Shown piece after piece: positions 45,358 through 56,101 of a stretch of DNA of 64,000 nucleotides. This DNA is from Sphingomonas cremea (lineage in GTDB: Bacteria > Pseudomonadota > Alphaproteobacteria > Sphingomonadales > Sphingomonadaceae), in NCBI RefSeq assembly GCF_021502585.1, contig NZ_JAKFGM010000002.1, forward strand, positions 558,501-622,500, in the 5' to 3' direction. Under the pieces are notes generated by a model, which was not told the DNA's origin, did not search any database, and worked only from the letters and a program-made list of their open reading frames with translations. Within the stretch, counting starts at the first letter, position 1, and each line of letters opens with the position of its first letter. Position numbers and translations under genes: made by a program.

Positions 45358-46233
45358 ATGCCGACGATCACCACGCGCGACGGAACCGATATTTTCTACA
45401 AGGACTGGGGCCCGCGCGACGCGCAGCCGATAGTCTTTCATCATGGCTGGCCGCTCAGTTCCGACGACTGGGACAACCAGATGATGTTCTTCCTCGACAA
45501 GGGCTACCGGGTGATCGCCCATGATCGCCGGGGTCATGGCCGGTCGAGCCAAACGGACGGCGGCAATGAAATGGACACCTATGCGGCCGACGTGAAGGAA
45601 CTGGTTACCGCTCTCGACCTCAAGAATGCCTTCCATGTGGGCCATTCGACGGGCGGCGGGGAAGTCGCCCATTATGTCGCTCGGGCCGATCCGGGACGGG
45701 TGGCCAAGGCCGTGCTGCTCGATGCGGTGCCGCCAGTAATGGTCAAGAAGGATTCAAACCCGGGCGGGACGCCGATCGAGGTGTTCGACGGATTCCGCAA
45801 GGCATTGGCCGATAACCGTTCCCAGCTTTACCTCGATATCCCGACCGGCCCCTTTTACGGCTTCAACCGGCCTGGTGCGAAGGTATCAGAAGGCCTGATC
45901 CGCAACTGGTGGCGGCAGGGCATGATGGGCAGCGCCAAGGCCGGCTACGAGTGCATCAAGGCCTTTTCCGAAACCGACTTCACCGAGGATTTGAAGACGA
46001 TCGAGGTTCCAGTGCTGGTGATCCACAGCGAGGACGACCAGATCGTGCCTTATGCGGACTCGGCGCCGCTCGCGGTCAAGTTGCTGAAGAATGGCAGGCT
46101 CAAGACCTACAAGGACCTGCCGCACGGCTGCGCTTCGACCCATCCGGACCTGATCAACGCAGACTTGCTGGCCTTCTTCGAAGGGCAGGAAGTTGGCGAG
46201 GCAGCGAAGCAGGTGGAGGCAGCGTTGGCCTGA
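45358..46233 (+). CDS. Alpha/beta hydrolase, non-haem chloroperoxidase/arylesterase-like
   Basis: A 291-residue hydrolase with FHHGWPLSSDDWD, the nucleophile elbow VGHSTGGGEV, the acid in VIHSEDDQIVPY and His in LPHGC. It matches the bacterial cofactor-free haloperoxidase/esterase group; the true role is usually esterase or perhydrolase. A strong AAGGAGG lies seven bases upstream of the ATG. It is a plus-strand insertion between ruvC and ruvA and ends three bases before the ruvC stop. Confidence 0.9.
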   Translation: MPTITTRDGTDIFYKDWGPRDAQPIVFHHGWPLSSDDWDNQMMFFLDKGYRVIAHDRRGHGRSSQTDGGNEMDTYAADVKELVTALDLKNAFHVGHSTGGGEVAHYVARADPGRVAKAVLLDAVPPVMVKKDSNPGGTPIEVFDGFRKALADNRSQLYLDIPTGPFYGFNRPGAKVSEGLIRNWWRQGMMGSAKAGYECIKAFSETDFTEDLKTIEVPVLVIHSEDDQIVPYADSAPLAVKLLKNGRLKTYKDLPHGCASTHPDLINADLLAFFEGQEVGEAAKQVEAALA

Positions 46234-46236
46234 GGC

Positions 46237-46725
46237 TCAGCCAAGCCGCCGGGCGCTGGCGAGGTGGTGCGCATGCGTGATTGCCACCGCCAGCGCATCG
46301 GCGGCGTCTGGGCCTGAAATTTCAACACCGGGAAGCAGGTGCTGGATCATGGCGTGGACCTGCACCTTTTCCGCCGAGCCGGTTCCGACGACCGCCTTCT
46401 TGACCAGCCGCGGCGCATATTCGCCGACTTCGATGCCGGCGCGGGCGGCAATCATCAGCGCGACGCCGCGTGCCTGCCCGAGCTTCAGCGTGGACTGGGG
46501 GTTTTTGTTGACGAACACCTCCTCGACCGCCGCGGCCTGAGGCGAGTGATCGGCGATGATCGCCTCCAGCTGGGAGGCGAGGTGAGACAGGCGCTTGGGC
46601 AGGCTTTCGGACGCGTCGGTCTTCAGCTGCCCATTGGCGACATGCGAAAGGCGATTGCCTTCGGCGCGGACCAGTCCCCAGCCGGTCGTCCCCAGGCCGG
46701 GGTCGAGACCGAGGATGAGCGTCAG
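46237..46725 (-). CDS. ruvC: Holliday junction endonuclease RuvC, CTG start
   Basis: Full-length RuvC of 162 residues that cuts Holliday junctions. It has the catalytic Asp in [14 protein letters not shown] near the N-terminus, Glu in [13 protein letters not shown] and the C-terminal Asp pair in [16 protein letters not shown]. In this frame no ATG, GTG or TTG occurs between the upstream stop and GTG 46518, which would remove the first 69 residues and the catalytic acids. The only sensible start is CTG at 46725-46723, overlapping the yebC TGA (CTGA) and preceded by GGAG eight bases upstream. Translation is thus probably coupled to yebC. Confidence 0.88.
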   Translation of the reverse strand: MTLILGLDPGLGTTGWGLVRAEGNRLSHVANGQLKTDASESLPKRLSHLASQLEAIIADHSPQAAAVEEVFVNKNPQSTLKLGQARGVALMIAARAGIEVGEYAPRLVKKAVVGTGSAEKVQVHAMIQHLLPGVEISGPDAADALAVAITHAHHLASARRLG

Positions 46726-47465
46726 CCGAGCTTCTCCAGTTCCTCGTCCGGAACATTGTAATTGCCCGAAACAGTCTGGACGTCGTCATCATCCTCCAGC
46801 GCGTCGAGCAGCTTCATTAAGGTCGCGGCATCGTCGCCAGTGACAGTCACCTCATTCTGCGGGCGCCAGGCCAGCTTTGCCGATTCGGGCTCGCCGAGGG
46901 CGGCTTCGAGCGCCCGGGCGACGGCATGAAGCGCGTCCTGCGCGGTCCAGATTTCGTGACCCGCCTCGTCGCTTTCGACATCGTCGGCGCCGGCCTCGAT
47001 CGCGGCCTCGAGAACGGTTTCTTCGTTGCCCGCGGCGGATGAGTATTCGATCAGGCCCATCCGGTCGAAACCGTGGCTGACGCTGCCGCTGGCGCCCAGA
47101 TTGCCGCCATTCTTGGAGAAGATGGTGCGGACGTTGGTCGCGGTGCGATTGCGGTTGTCGGTGAGCGCCTCGACAATGATCGAAACGCCGCCTGGGCCGA
47201 AGCCTTCGTAGCGGATCTCCTCGTAATTCTCGGCATCGCTGGCCGAGGCCTTGTCGATCGACCGCTGGATATTGTCCTTGGGCATCGACTGGGCCTTGGC
47301 GGCGAGAACGGCGGCGCGCAGCCGCGCGTTCATGTCCGGATCGGGCAGGCCCATCTTTGCCGCGACGGTGATTTCGCGAGAGAGTTTGGAGAACATCGCC
47401 GAGCGCTTTTTGTCCTGCGCGCCCTTGCGATGCATGATGTTCTTGAATTTGGAATGGCCGGCCAT
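46722..47465 (-). CDS. YebC/PmpR-family regulator or translation factor
   Basis: A 247-residue protein beginning [20 protein letters not shown], with the middle [20 protein letters not shown] and C-terminal [19 protein letters not shown], all diagnostic. YebC proteins were described as DNA-binding regulators and more recently as ribosome-associated factors for proline-rich sequences. It precedes ruvC as usual; its TGA stop overlaps the ruvC CTG start. Confidence 0.95.
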   Translation of the reverse strand: MAGHSKFKNIMHRKGAQDKKRSAMFSKLSREITVAAKMGLPDPDMNARLRAAVLAAKAQSMPKDNIQRSIDKASASDAENYEEIRYEGFGPGGVSIIVEALTDNRNRTATNVRTIFSKNGGNLGASGSVSHGFDRMGLIEYSSAAGNEETVLEAAIEAGADDVESDEAGHEIWTAQDALHAVARALEAALGEPESAKLAWRPQNEVTVTGDDAATLMKLLDALEDDDDVQTVSGNYNVPDEELEKLG

Positions 47466-47563
47466 TCGATCCCCGCATTGAATATGTGCCGCGCTCCCTA
47501 GAGGACCCCGGCGCGCCGCTCAACCACATGCTCGCCGTGAAATCCGTGCGCAGTCCGAAATGT

Positions 47564-47607
47564 TTGACCTGTTCGATTTAGAATGTATATGCATTATGCA
47601 TATGCAT
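47564..47607 (+). promoter_or_regulatory. Putative promoter and ATGCAT-repeat operator of the MarR-MFS pair
   Basis: TTGACC at 47564-47569 and TATATG at 47586-47591 form a good -35/-10 pair with a 16-base spacer. Three ATGCAT hexamers at 47589-47594, 47596-47601 and 47602-47607 overlap the -10 and expected transcription start, arranged as palindromes typical of MarR operators. The predicted start site falls almost at the coding ATG, so the message may be leaderless. Confidence 0.5.
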
Positions 47608-48027
47608 CATACGAATCGACAAGCCTGCGCCTGCATGGCGCTTCGCAAGGCATCTCGCGCCGTGACCCGGCTCTACGACGATCAGCTGTCGCACCGGGGC
47701 ATGACGACTACTCAGTTCGCGATCCTGGGCACGCTTGACCGGCGAGGCGACCTGCCGCTGACCGAGCTTGCGGCGCAACTCGTGATGGACCGAACCTCGC
47801 TTTACCGCACGCTTGCGCCGGTGGAGCGCGCCGGGTGGGTTTCGATCGTCTCGGGCCCCGGGCGTTCGAAGACCGCGCGCCTAACCGATTCGGGCAGGTC
47901 TGTCCTTCAGCGCGGCCGAGAAGATTGGGCAGTCGCGCAAGAAAAAGTGCTCGGTGATCTGCCGGAGGAGGAGTGGGAGGGCCTGCTTCGAACTTTGAAC
48001 CGACTGATCGAGGCAGCCCACGCATGA
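47596..48027 (+). CDS. MarR-family transcriptional regulator with N-terminal CxC motif
   Basis: About 143 residues. The winged helix region reads MTTTQFAILGTLDRRGDLPL and VMDRTSLYRTLAPVERAGWV. The N-terminus carries a Cys pair in QACACMALRKASRAVTRLYD, a pattern seen in a subgroup of MarR proteins; a thiol switch is possible but unproven. The start may be ATG 47596 or 47602; neither has a Shine-Dalgarno. It overlaps the MFS gene by ATGA, so the regulator probably controls its own operon with the transporter. Confidence 0.88.
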   Translation: MHMHHTNRQACACMALRKASRAVTRLYDDQLSHRGMTTTQFAILGTLDRRGDLPLTELAAQLVMDRTSLYRTLAPVERAGWVSIVSGPGRSKTARLTDSGRSVLQRGREDWAVAQEKVLGDLPEEEWEGLLRTLNRLIEAAHA

Positions 48028-49322
48028 ATGGCACAAGCAAGGCCCGGGCGGACTCGCTCCGCTGGGCGTCCATCGTCGCCGCCATCACCTTTGTTGCCCT
48101 GCTGGTCGCGGCCGGCGTCCGAGCGGCGCCGGGCGTCCTTATCATGCCGTTGGAGCATCAATTCGGGTGGGACCGGGCAAGCATCTCATTAACGGCGGCA
48201 GTCGGGATCTTCATTTATGGGCTGGTCGGGCCCTTCGCCGCCGCGTTGATGCAGAGCTTCGGGATTCGCCGGACCATGATCGCCGGCCTCACCTTGATGG
48301 CGGCCGCCACCTTTGCCAGCCAATGGATGCGCGAAAGCTGGCAATATCTCGTCACCTGGGGGGTGCTGTCCGGAATCGGAAGCGGAGCGATCGCGTCGGT
48401 GCTTGGCGCGGCCGTCGTCAATCGCTGGTTTGCGCAGAGGCAGGGGTTGGTCATGGGGATCCTCACCGCCAGCACCGCCACCGGATCGCTCGTCTTCCTT
48501 CCGCTGCTGGCCTGGCTTTCCGAGAATGGCGAGTGGCGGCCGATCATCCAGGTGGTCGGCCTGGCTTGCCTGGCGCTGGTCCCTGTCGTTGCCCTCTTCA
48601 TGCCCGAACGCCCATCAGACGTCGGCACCACACGCTTTGGTGAAGTCGAACATGAAGCCGATTCTGCTCAGGTGAAACGGGCGCCGTCGCCCGCCCTCGC
48701 CATTACCGCGCTGATCGGTGCATCGCGCAGCCCGACATTCTGGCTGCTGTTCGGCACCTTCTTCGTGTGCGGGCTGACGACCAATGGCCTGGTCGGAACG
48801 CACATGATCGCCTTTTGCGGCGACCATGGCATTGCGCCGGTGGCTGCGGCCGGCTTGCTGACGACAATGGGGGTCTTCGACCTGATTGGAACGAGCATGT
48901 CCGGCTGGCTGACCGACCGCTACGATCCGCGGCGCCTGCTGTTTGCCTATTATGGCTTGCGCGGCCTGTCGCTGGCTGCCCTTCCGTTTATCGACTTCGG
49001 GACGCTCAGCCTTGGCACCTTCGCCGTCTTCTATGGGCTGGACTGGATTGCGACGGTGCCGCCGACGGTCGCCCTTGCCAACCGCACATTTGGCGAACGA
49101 GAAGGCCCAATCGTCTTTGGTTGGATCGTCGTCGGTCACCAGATCGGCGCTGCTGTCGCAGCATTCGGCGCGGGTCTCGTCCGCGAGGAGATGGGCAGCT
49201 ATTCGCCTGCTTTCGTGGCGGCCGGCGCCTTTGCAGTGCTTGCCGCCTTCGCGGTTCTCAAGCTGCCGGTTATGCGGCGCGCGGTGGATGGGCCCGGCAT
49301 GGCCGAAATGCAGGCAGCATAG
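48024..49322 (+). CDS. MFS transporter (OFA/monocarboxylate-like)
   Basis: A 432-residue protein with twelve predicted membrane segments and the MFS loop signature between spans 2 and 3. SISLTAAVGIFIYGLVGPFAA and WFAQRQGLVMGILTASTATG match the subgroup related to oxalate:formate antiporters and monocarboxylate carriers. The substrate is unknown. Coupled to the MarR regulator, which suggests an inducible exporter or uptake system for an aromatic or organic acid. Confidence 0.87.
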   Translation: MNGTSKARADSLRWASIVAAITFVALLVAAGVRAAPGVLIMPLEHQFGWDRASISLTAAVGIFIYGLVGPFAAALMQSFGIRRTMIAGLTLMAAATFASQWMRESWQYLVTWGVLSGIGSGAIASVLGAAVVNRWFAQRQGLVMGILTASTATGSLVFLPLLAWLSENGEWRPIIQVVGLACLALVPVVALFMPERPSDVGTTRFGEVEHEADSAQVKRAPSPALAITALIGASRSPTFWLLFGTFFVCGLTTNGLVGTHMIAFCGDHGIAPVAAAGLLTTMGVFDLIGTSMSGWLTDRYDPRRLLFAYYGLRGLSLAALPFIDFGTLSLGTFAVFYGLDWIATVPPTVALANRTFGEREGPIVFGWIVVGHQIGAAVAAFGAGLVREEMGSYSPAFVAAGAFAVLAAFAVLKLPVMRRAVDGPGMAEMQAA

Positions 49323-49347
49323 GCCGGAACGAGTCCGCGCCCCCCTG

Positions 49348-49590
49348 CTAGGCTAGCCCGAGCGCGTTGCGATAGGTTTCAAGCAGGGCGTCGGCTTCCT
49401 GGCGAGCGTGGGTTTCCATTCTCCGCAGGCGGACAATGGCGCGCATCGTCTTGGTGTCGTAACCGTTGGCCTTGGCTTCGGCATAAACGTCCTTGACGTC
49501 GTCGGCGATGCCCTTCTTTTCTTCCTCAAGCCGCTCGATACGCTCGATAAACAGCCGCAGCTGATCGGCCGCGACATTGCCTTCGCTCAT
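49348..49590 (-). CDS. gapR: Nucleoid-associated protein GapR (DUF2312)
   Basis: An 80-residue coiled-coil protein, [20 protein letters not shown] and [20 protein letters not shown], conserved across Alphaproteobacteria. GapR binds overtwisted, AT-rich DNA ahead of polymerases and supports replication and segregation. ATG 49590 is chosen at the conserved start; the longer frame to 49641 is not family-like. Confidence 0.93.
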   Translation of the reverse strand: MSEGNVAADQLRLFIERIERLEEEKKGIADDVKDVYAEAKANGYDTKTMRAIVRLRRMETHARQEADALLETYRNALGLA

Positions 49591-49730
49591 TGGTCCCTGC
49601 CCTTTTCGAATCTCATGAAAATGTAACGTGAGGCGGCTCACTAGGCGACGGACCGGAAAGCCTCAAGCCGGTTGAATGACCGGGCATTGCCGCTATGGCG
49701 GGGGCGGGCAAGACAGGGAGCAATACCAGG

Positions 49731-51191
49731 GTGACCATGCTGAAACCGCGCGCACGCAAGGTGAAGATCCTGGCCACGCTGGGCCCCGCTTCATCGAGCC
49801 CGGAGATGATTCGCGCACTGGTGGAAGCGGGGGCGGACGCCTTCCGGATCAACATGAGCCACGGCAGCCAGGCCGAGAAGGCCAAGCTGGTCGAAACGAT
49901 CCGCGCGCTCGAGAAATCGCTGCACCGGCCAATGACGATCGTCTTCGACCTGCAGGGGCCGAAGCTTCGCGTCGGCAAGTTCAGGGGCGGTTCGGCCAAC
50001 CTGGAGCAGGGCAGGATGTTCGTGCTCGATCGCAACCAGGAGCCGGGCGACGCGACCAGGGTCGAGCTGCCGCATCCCGAATTATTCAAGGCGGTCAGGA
50101 AGGACACTTGGCTGCTGATCGACGACGGCAAGATCCGGCTGCGCGTCGCCGCGGTCGAGGACGACAAGATCGCGGCGGTGGTCGAGGTCGGCGGCAAGGT
50201 CAGCAACAACAAGGGGGTCAATGTCCCCGACGTGCTGATTCCGATCCCGGCGCTGACCGACAAGGATCGCAGCGACCTGGCCTTCGCGCTGGAACAGGGC
50301 GCCGATTATATCGCCTTGTCGTTCGTGCAGCGGCCGGAGGATGTCGCCGAAGCGCGCGAGCTGGTCGACGACAAGGCGGCGCTGCTCGCCAAGATCGAAA
50401 AGCCCCAGGCGATCGACCGGCTGGCCGAGATATTGGAGCTGGCCGACGCGGTTATGGTTGCTCGCGGTGACCTTGGGGTCGAGCTACCGCCCGAAGGCGT
50501 CCCGCCGCTTCAGAACAGGATTGTCGCGGCTGCCCGGAAGGCGGGCAAGCCGGTAGTCGTGGCGACGCAGATGCTGGAATCGATGATCGTCTCGCCGACC
50601 CCGACGCGGGCCGAGGTCAGCGACGTCGCAACCGCCATTTACGAAGGCGCCGATGCGGTGATGCTGTCGGCTGAAAGCGCCGCGGGGGCCTATCCGATCG
50701 AGGCAGTCCAGATGATGGACAGGATCGGCCGCAGCGTGGAAGCCGACCCGGTCTATTCCGCACGCATCCACTTCACCGAGACGCCGGCCGAGGCGACCAC
50801 CGCCGACGCGCTGTCGGAAAGTGCGGCACAGATCGTCCATATCCTCTCGGCCAGCGCAGTGGCTTGCTACACCTCGTCCGGATCCACGGCACGGCGGATC
50901 GCCCGAGAGCGCGCCCAGGTCCCCACCCTGGCGATGACCGCGAGCATGAAAGTCGCGCGGCGGCTGGGCCTGCAATGGGGCGTCCACGCCGTTCACACCC
51001 GCGACGTCAACAATTTCGAGGAAATGGTCGGAAAGGCCAAGCGAATGGTGCTTCGCCATCATCTTGCAGAGGCAGGCGACAAGGTGCTGATCATGGCCGG
51101 CGTGCCGTTCAAGACGGCCGGGTCGACCAACGTGATCCACGTCGTGAAGATCACCGGCGACGAGCTGGAAAATTATTCGAACGAGGTTTGA
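49731..51191 (+). CDS. pyk: Pyruvate kinase
   Basis: A 486-residue enzyme converting phosphoenolpyruvate and ADP to pyruvate and ATP. Motifs: KILATLGPASSSPEMI, FRINMSHGSQ, TIVFDLQGPKLRVG, the active-site LLAKIEKPQAIDRL and VMVARGDLGVELP, TQMLESMIVSPTPTRAEVSD. GTG 49731 gives MTMLKPRARKVKI and has GGGAG about ten bases upstream; ATG 49737 is the alternative. It precedes the propionyl-CoA pathway genes but shares no known pathway step. Confidence 0.95.
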   Translation: MTMLKPRARKVKILATLGPASSSPEMIRALVEAGADAFRINMSHGSQAEKAKLVETIRALEKSLHRPMTIVFDLQGPKLRVGKFRGGSANLEQGRMFVLDRNQEPGDATRVELPHPELFKAVRKDTWLLIDDGKIRLRVAAVEDDKIAAVVEVGGKVSNNKGVNVPDVLIPIPALTDKDRSDLAFALEQGADYIALSFVQRPEDVAEARELVDDKAALLAKIEKPQAIDRLAEILELADAVMVARGDLGVELPPEGVPPLQNRIVAAARKAGKPVVVATQMLESMIVSPTPTRAEVSDVATAIYEGADAVMLSAESAAGAYPIEAVQMMDRIGRSVEADPVYSARIHFTETPAEATTADALSESAAQIVHILSASAVACYTSSGSTARRIARERAQVPTLAMTASMKVARRLGLQWGVHAVHTRDVNNFEEMVGKAKRMVLRHHLAEAGDKVLIMAGVPFKTAGSTNVIHVVKITGDELENYSNEV

Positions 51192-51256
51192 GGAGCTTCA
51201 TCGCCAACAATTGACGCTCCGTCCTCTCCGTGGCAGCGCGAGAGCAGGGAGAAAGT

Positions 51257-52783
51257 ATGGCGACGACCATCGAGGAACTTGAGGCCAAGCGCGCCCAGGC
51301 AAGGCTTGGCGGCGGGGAGAAGCGCATTGCCGCGCAGCACGCCAAGGGGCGGCTGACCGCGCGGGAGCGGCTCAGCGTGTTGCTGGATCCCGGCAGCTTC
51401 GAAGAAGTCGATATGTTCGTCGAGCACAATTGCGCCGACTTCGGGATGGAGACGCAGAAGATTCCCGGCGACGGTGTTGTCACCGGGTCGGGCACGATCA
51501 ACGGCCGGCTGGTTTACGTCTTCGCGCAGGACTTCACCGTGTTCGGCGGGTCGCTGAGCGAGCGGCACGCACAGAAGATCTGCAAGGTGATGGACGCGGC
51601 GATGAAGGTCGGGGCGCCGGTGATCGGCCTCAACGATTCGGGCGGAGCTCGCATCCAGGAAGGCGTCGCGTCATTGGGCGGCTATGCCGAGGTTTTCCAA
51701 AGGAATGTGCTCGCCTCCGGCGTCGTGCCGCAGCTAAGCCTCATCATGGGTCCTTGTGCGGGCGGCGCGGTCTATTCGCCGGCGATGACCGACTTCATCT
51801 TCATGGTGAAGGATTCAAGCTACATGTTCGTCACCGGGCCCGATGTGGTGAAGACGGTGACCAACGAAGTGGTGACGCAGGAGGAACTGGGCGGCGCCGT
51901 CACCCACACCACCAAGTCGGGCGTGGCTGATGTGGCGTTCGAGAATGACATCGACGCGCTGCTCGCTACCCGCGAATTTTTCGATTTCCTCCCCCTTTCG
52001 AACCGCCACGACCTGCCCGAGCGGCCTACCGAGGATCCGTTCGACCGGCTTGAGGACAGCCTCGACACGCTGGTCCCGCCGAGCGCGGCGACGCCCTATG
52101 ACATGCACGAGCTGATCCGGAAGGTCGCCGACGAAGGCGATTTCTTCGAACTTCAGCCGAACCATGCGGCGAACATCATTATCGGCTTCTGCCGCATCGA
52201 GGGGCGCACGGTCGGCGTGGTTGCCAACCAGCCGATGGTGCTGGCCGGCTGTCTCGACATCAACTCATCGAAAAAGGGCGCGCGGTTCGTGCGTTTCTGC
52301 GACGCGTTCGACATCCCGATCGTGACCTTCGTCGACGTGCCGGGCTTCCTGCCGGGCGTCGGCCAGGAGCATCACGGCATCATCAAGCATGGCGCGAAAT
52401 TGCTGTTCGCCTATGCCGAGGCGACGGTGCCGAAGATCACGGTGATCACACGCAAAGCCTATGGCGGGGCATACGACGTCATGGCGTCGAAGCATTTGCG
52501 CGGCGACTTGAACTACGCCTGGCCGACCGCCGAGATCGCCGTGATGGGGGCGAAAGGCGCGGTCGAGATCATCTTCCGCGGCAAGACGCCGGAAGAGATC
52601 GCCGAGCATACGCGCGAATATGAGGAGCGCTTTGCCAATCCGTTCGTGGCGGCGAGCAAGGGCTTCATCGACGAGGTCATCATGCCCCATTCCACGCGGC
52701 GGAGGGTGGCGCTGGGGCTAAGGAAGCTGCGCGACAAGCAGCTCGAGAACCCGTGGAAGAAGCATGACAATATTCCGCTTTGA
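51257..52783 (+). CDS. pccB: Propionyl-CoA carboxylase beta subunit
   Basis: Carboxyltransferase of 508 residues. The acyl-CoA and carboxybiotin oxyanion motifs [16 protein letters not shown] and [19 protein letters not shown] are present, with [20 protein letters not shown]. It transfers CO2 to propionyl-CoA (or acetyl-CoA) with the biotinylated alpha subunit, here encoded at 56.1-58.1 kb. AGGGAGAAAGT precedes ATG 51257. First gene of the methylmalonyl-CoA set. Confidence 0.95.
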   Translation: MATTIEELEAKRAQARLGGGEKRIAAQHAKGRLTARERLSVLLDPGSFEEVDMFVEHNCADFGMETQKIPGDGVVTGSGTINGRLVYVFAQDFTVFGGSLSERHAQKICKVMDAAMKVGAPVIGLNDSGGARIQEGVASLGGYAEVFQRNVLASGVVPQLSLIMGPCAGGAVYSPAMTDFIFMVKDSSYMFVTGPDVVKTVTNEVVTQEELGGAVTHTTKSGVADVAFENDIDALLATREFFDFLPLSNRHDLPERPTEDPFDRLEDSLDTLVPPSAATPYDMHELIRKVADEGDFFELQPNHAANIIIGFCRIEGRTVGVVANQPMVLAGCLDINSSKKGARFVRFCDAFDIPIVTFVDVPGFLPGVGQEHHGIIKHGAKLLFAYAEATVPKITVITRKAYGGAYDVMASKHLRGDLNYAWPTAEIAVMGAKGAVEIIFRGKTPEEIAEHTREYEERFANPFVAASKGFIDEVIMPHSTRRRVALGLRKLRDKQLENPWKKHDNIPL

Positions 52784-52807
52784 GTAAGAGCCGTCATAGG
52801 TGATGCA

Positions 52808-53227
52808 ATGAAACTTGGCAGACTCAATCATGTGGGCGTGGCCACCCCGTCGATCGAGGCCTCGGTCGCCCTTTTCCGCGAGCGGATGGGGGCGGAGGTA
52901 GTGCGGGAGCCGTTCGACCTGCCGGCGCAGGGGGTGCGCGTCTGCTTCGTCGACACGCCCAACAGCCAGATCGAGCTGATCGAGCCGCTGGGCGCGGACT
53001 CGCCGATCGTGAAGTTCCTCGAGCGCAATCCCGAAGGCGGGCAGCATCATTTGTGCTTCGAAGTGCCGGACATCGAGGCGGCCCGGGCCTTCTATGACGG
53101 CAAGGGCGTGCGCATTCTTGGACCGACACGAATCGGGGCGCATGGGACGCCGATTTTCTTCCTGCACCCGAAGGATATGGGCGGGGTGCTGACGGAGATT
53201 ATGGAAAGTCCGAAACAGGCGCATTGA
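52808..53227 (+). CDS. mce: Methylmalonyl-CoA epimerase
   Basis: VOC-superfamily protein of 139 residues starting GRLNHVGVATPSIEASVALF, with metal ligands spaced as expected (His in LNHVGVA, Glu/Gln in SQIELIEPL, His in QHHLCFEV, Glu in LTEIME). It interconverts (S)- and (R)-methylmalonyl-CoA between PccAB and the mutase. It follows pccB by 24 bases. Confidence 0.93.
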   Translation: MKLGRLNHVGVATPSIEASVALFRERMGAEVVREPFDLPAQGVRVCFVDTPNSQIELIEPLGADSPIVKFLERNPEGGQHHLCFEVPDIEAARAFYDGKGVRILGPTRIGAHGTPIFFLHPKDMGGVLTEIMESPKQAH

Positions 53228-53232
53228 GGTTG

Positions 53233-53341
53233 TGCCCCGGCGGAGGCCGGGGCCCAGTCATCGCAAATCCGGCTCAATGCCGGGTGCGGCGATTAGGTTT
53301 TGGGCCCTTCGGGCGTCTGGGCCCCTGCCTCCGCAGGGGCA
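53233..53341. repeat. Palindromic intergenic repeat, family B copy 1
   Basis: A 109-base element with long imperfect outer arms: TGCCCCGGCGGAGGCCGGGG at the left pairs with the CCCCTGCCTCCGCAGGGGCA at the right (about 23 of 25 positions). The CCAGTCA inner motif and right-hand core recur at 58115-58219. It fills the mce-osmC gap. Confidence 0.8.
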
Positions 53342-53354
53342 CTGGGAGATAAAA

Positions 53355-53816
53355 ATGGCCAACCACAACGCCACCATCCGCTGGTTCGCTTCACCGGGCG
53401 AGGACTTCGCGCGGGGGAAATATAGCCGGGCGCATAGCTGGAATTTCGATGGTGGAACCATTGTGCCGGCATCGGCCAGCCCACACATCGTCCCCGCACC
53501 CTGGGCCGAAGCCGCGGCGGTCGATCCGGAGGAGGCGTTCGTCGCCTCGCTGGCCAGCTGCCACATGCTTTTCTTCCTGGATTTCGCCCGCCGGTCAGGG
53601 GTGATCATCACCTCATATGAGGATGAGGCGGACGGGGTGATGGAGAAGGGCGCGGACGGCAAGATCCGCATCACCAAGGTGACGCTTCGCCCGAAGATCG
53701 TGTTCGGTGGCGAAAAGCCTGACGCGGCGGCTTTGGATGCGCTTCACCACAAGGCGCATGAGGCCTGCTTCATCGCCAACTCGACGACGGCGGAAGTGGT
53801 GGTTCAGCCGAGGTGA
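53355..53816 (+). CDS. OsmC-family peroxiredoxin-like protein
   Basis: A 153-residue OsmC/Ohr-fold protein. The two catalytic Cys are in LASCHMLFFLDF and HEACFIANS, as in OsmC-type hydroperoxide reductases. It ends 42 bases before the methylmalonyl-CoA mutase gene and begins 13 bases after a palindromic repeat, with GGGAG before ATG 53355. It may be an insertion into the propionate cluster, or protect the radical mutase; neither is shown by the sequence. Confidence 0.88.
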   Translation: MANHNATIRWFASPGEDFARGKYSRAHSWNFDGGTIVPASASPHIVPAPWAEAAAVDPEEAFVASLASCHMLFFLDFARRSGVIITSYEDEADGVMEKGADGKIRITKVTLRPKIVFGGEKPDAAALDALHHKAHEACFIANSTTAEVVVQPR

Positions 53817-53857
53817 GTGTTTGGCAAGGCACTGCGTTGGCGCTAGGTGCGTAGCCG

Positions 53858-55987
<2,130 letters not shown>

Positions 55988-55999
55988 CATTCAACAATT

Positions 56000-56085
56000 C
56001 GTCATGCTGAACTTGTTTCAGCATCCATTTTGGGGAAGGGCTGTGTGGGTGGCGGAATGGACCCTGAATCAAATTCAGGGTGACG
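56000..56085. repeat. Palindromic intergenic repeat, family C
   Basis: An 86-base element with two internal hairpins: ATGCTGAA/TTTCAGCAT at the left and CCCTGAAT/ATTCAGGG at the right. The outer ends (CGTCATGCTGAA, TTCAGGGTGACG) are inverted copies. It occupies nearly the whole scpA-pccA gap and could act as a terminator or mRNA-stabilising structure. Confidence 0.75.
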
Positions 56086-56101
56086 GTTTGGTGGGGCGCT
56101 G

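Noticed and set aside
46237-46518. RuvC starting at internal GTG 46518
   Set aside because: Would remove the first 69 residues, including the catalytic Asp and most of the RNase H-like fold.
53817-53857. Cobalamin riboswitch before methylmalonyl-CoA mutase
   Set aside because: Only 41 bases separate osmC and scpA, too short, and no B12-box-like sequence was seen.
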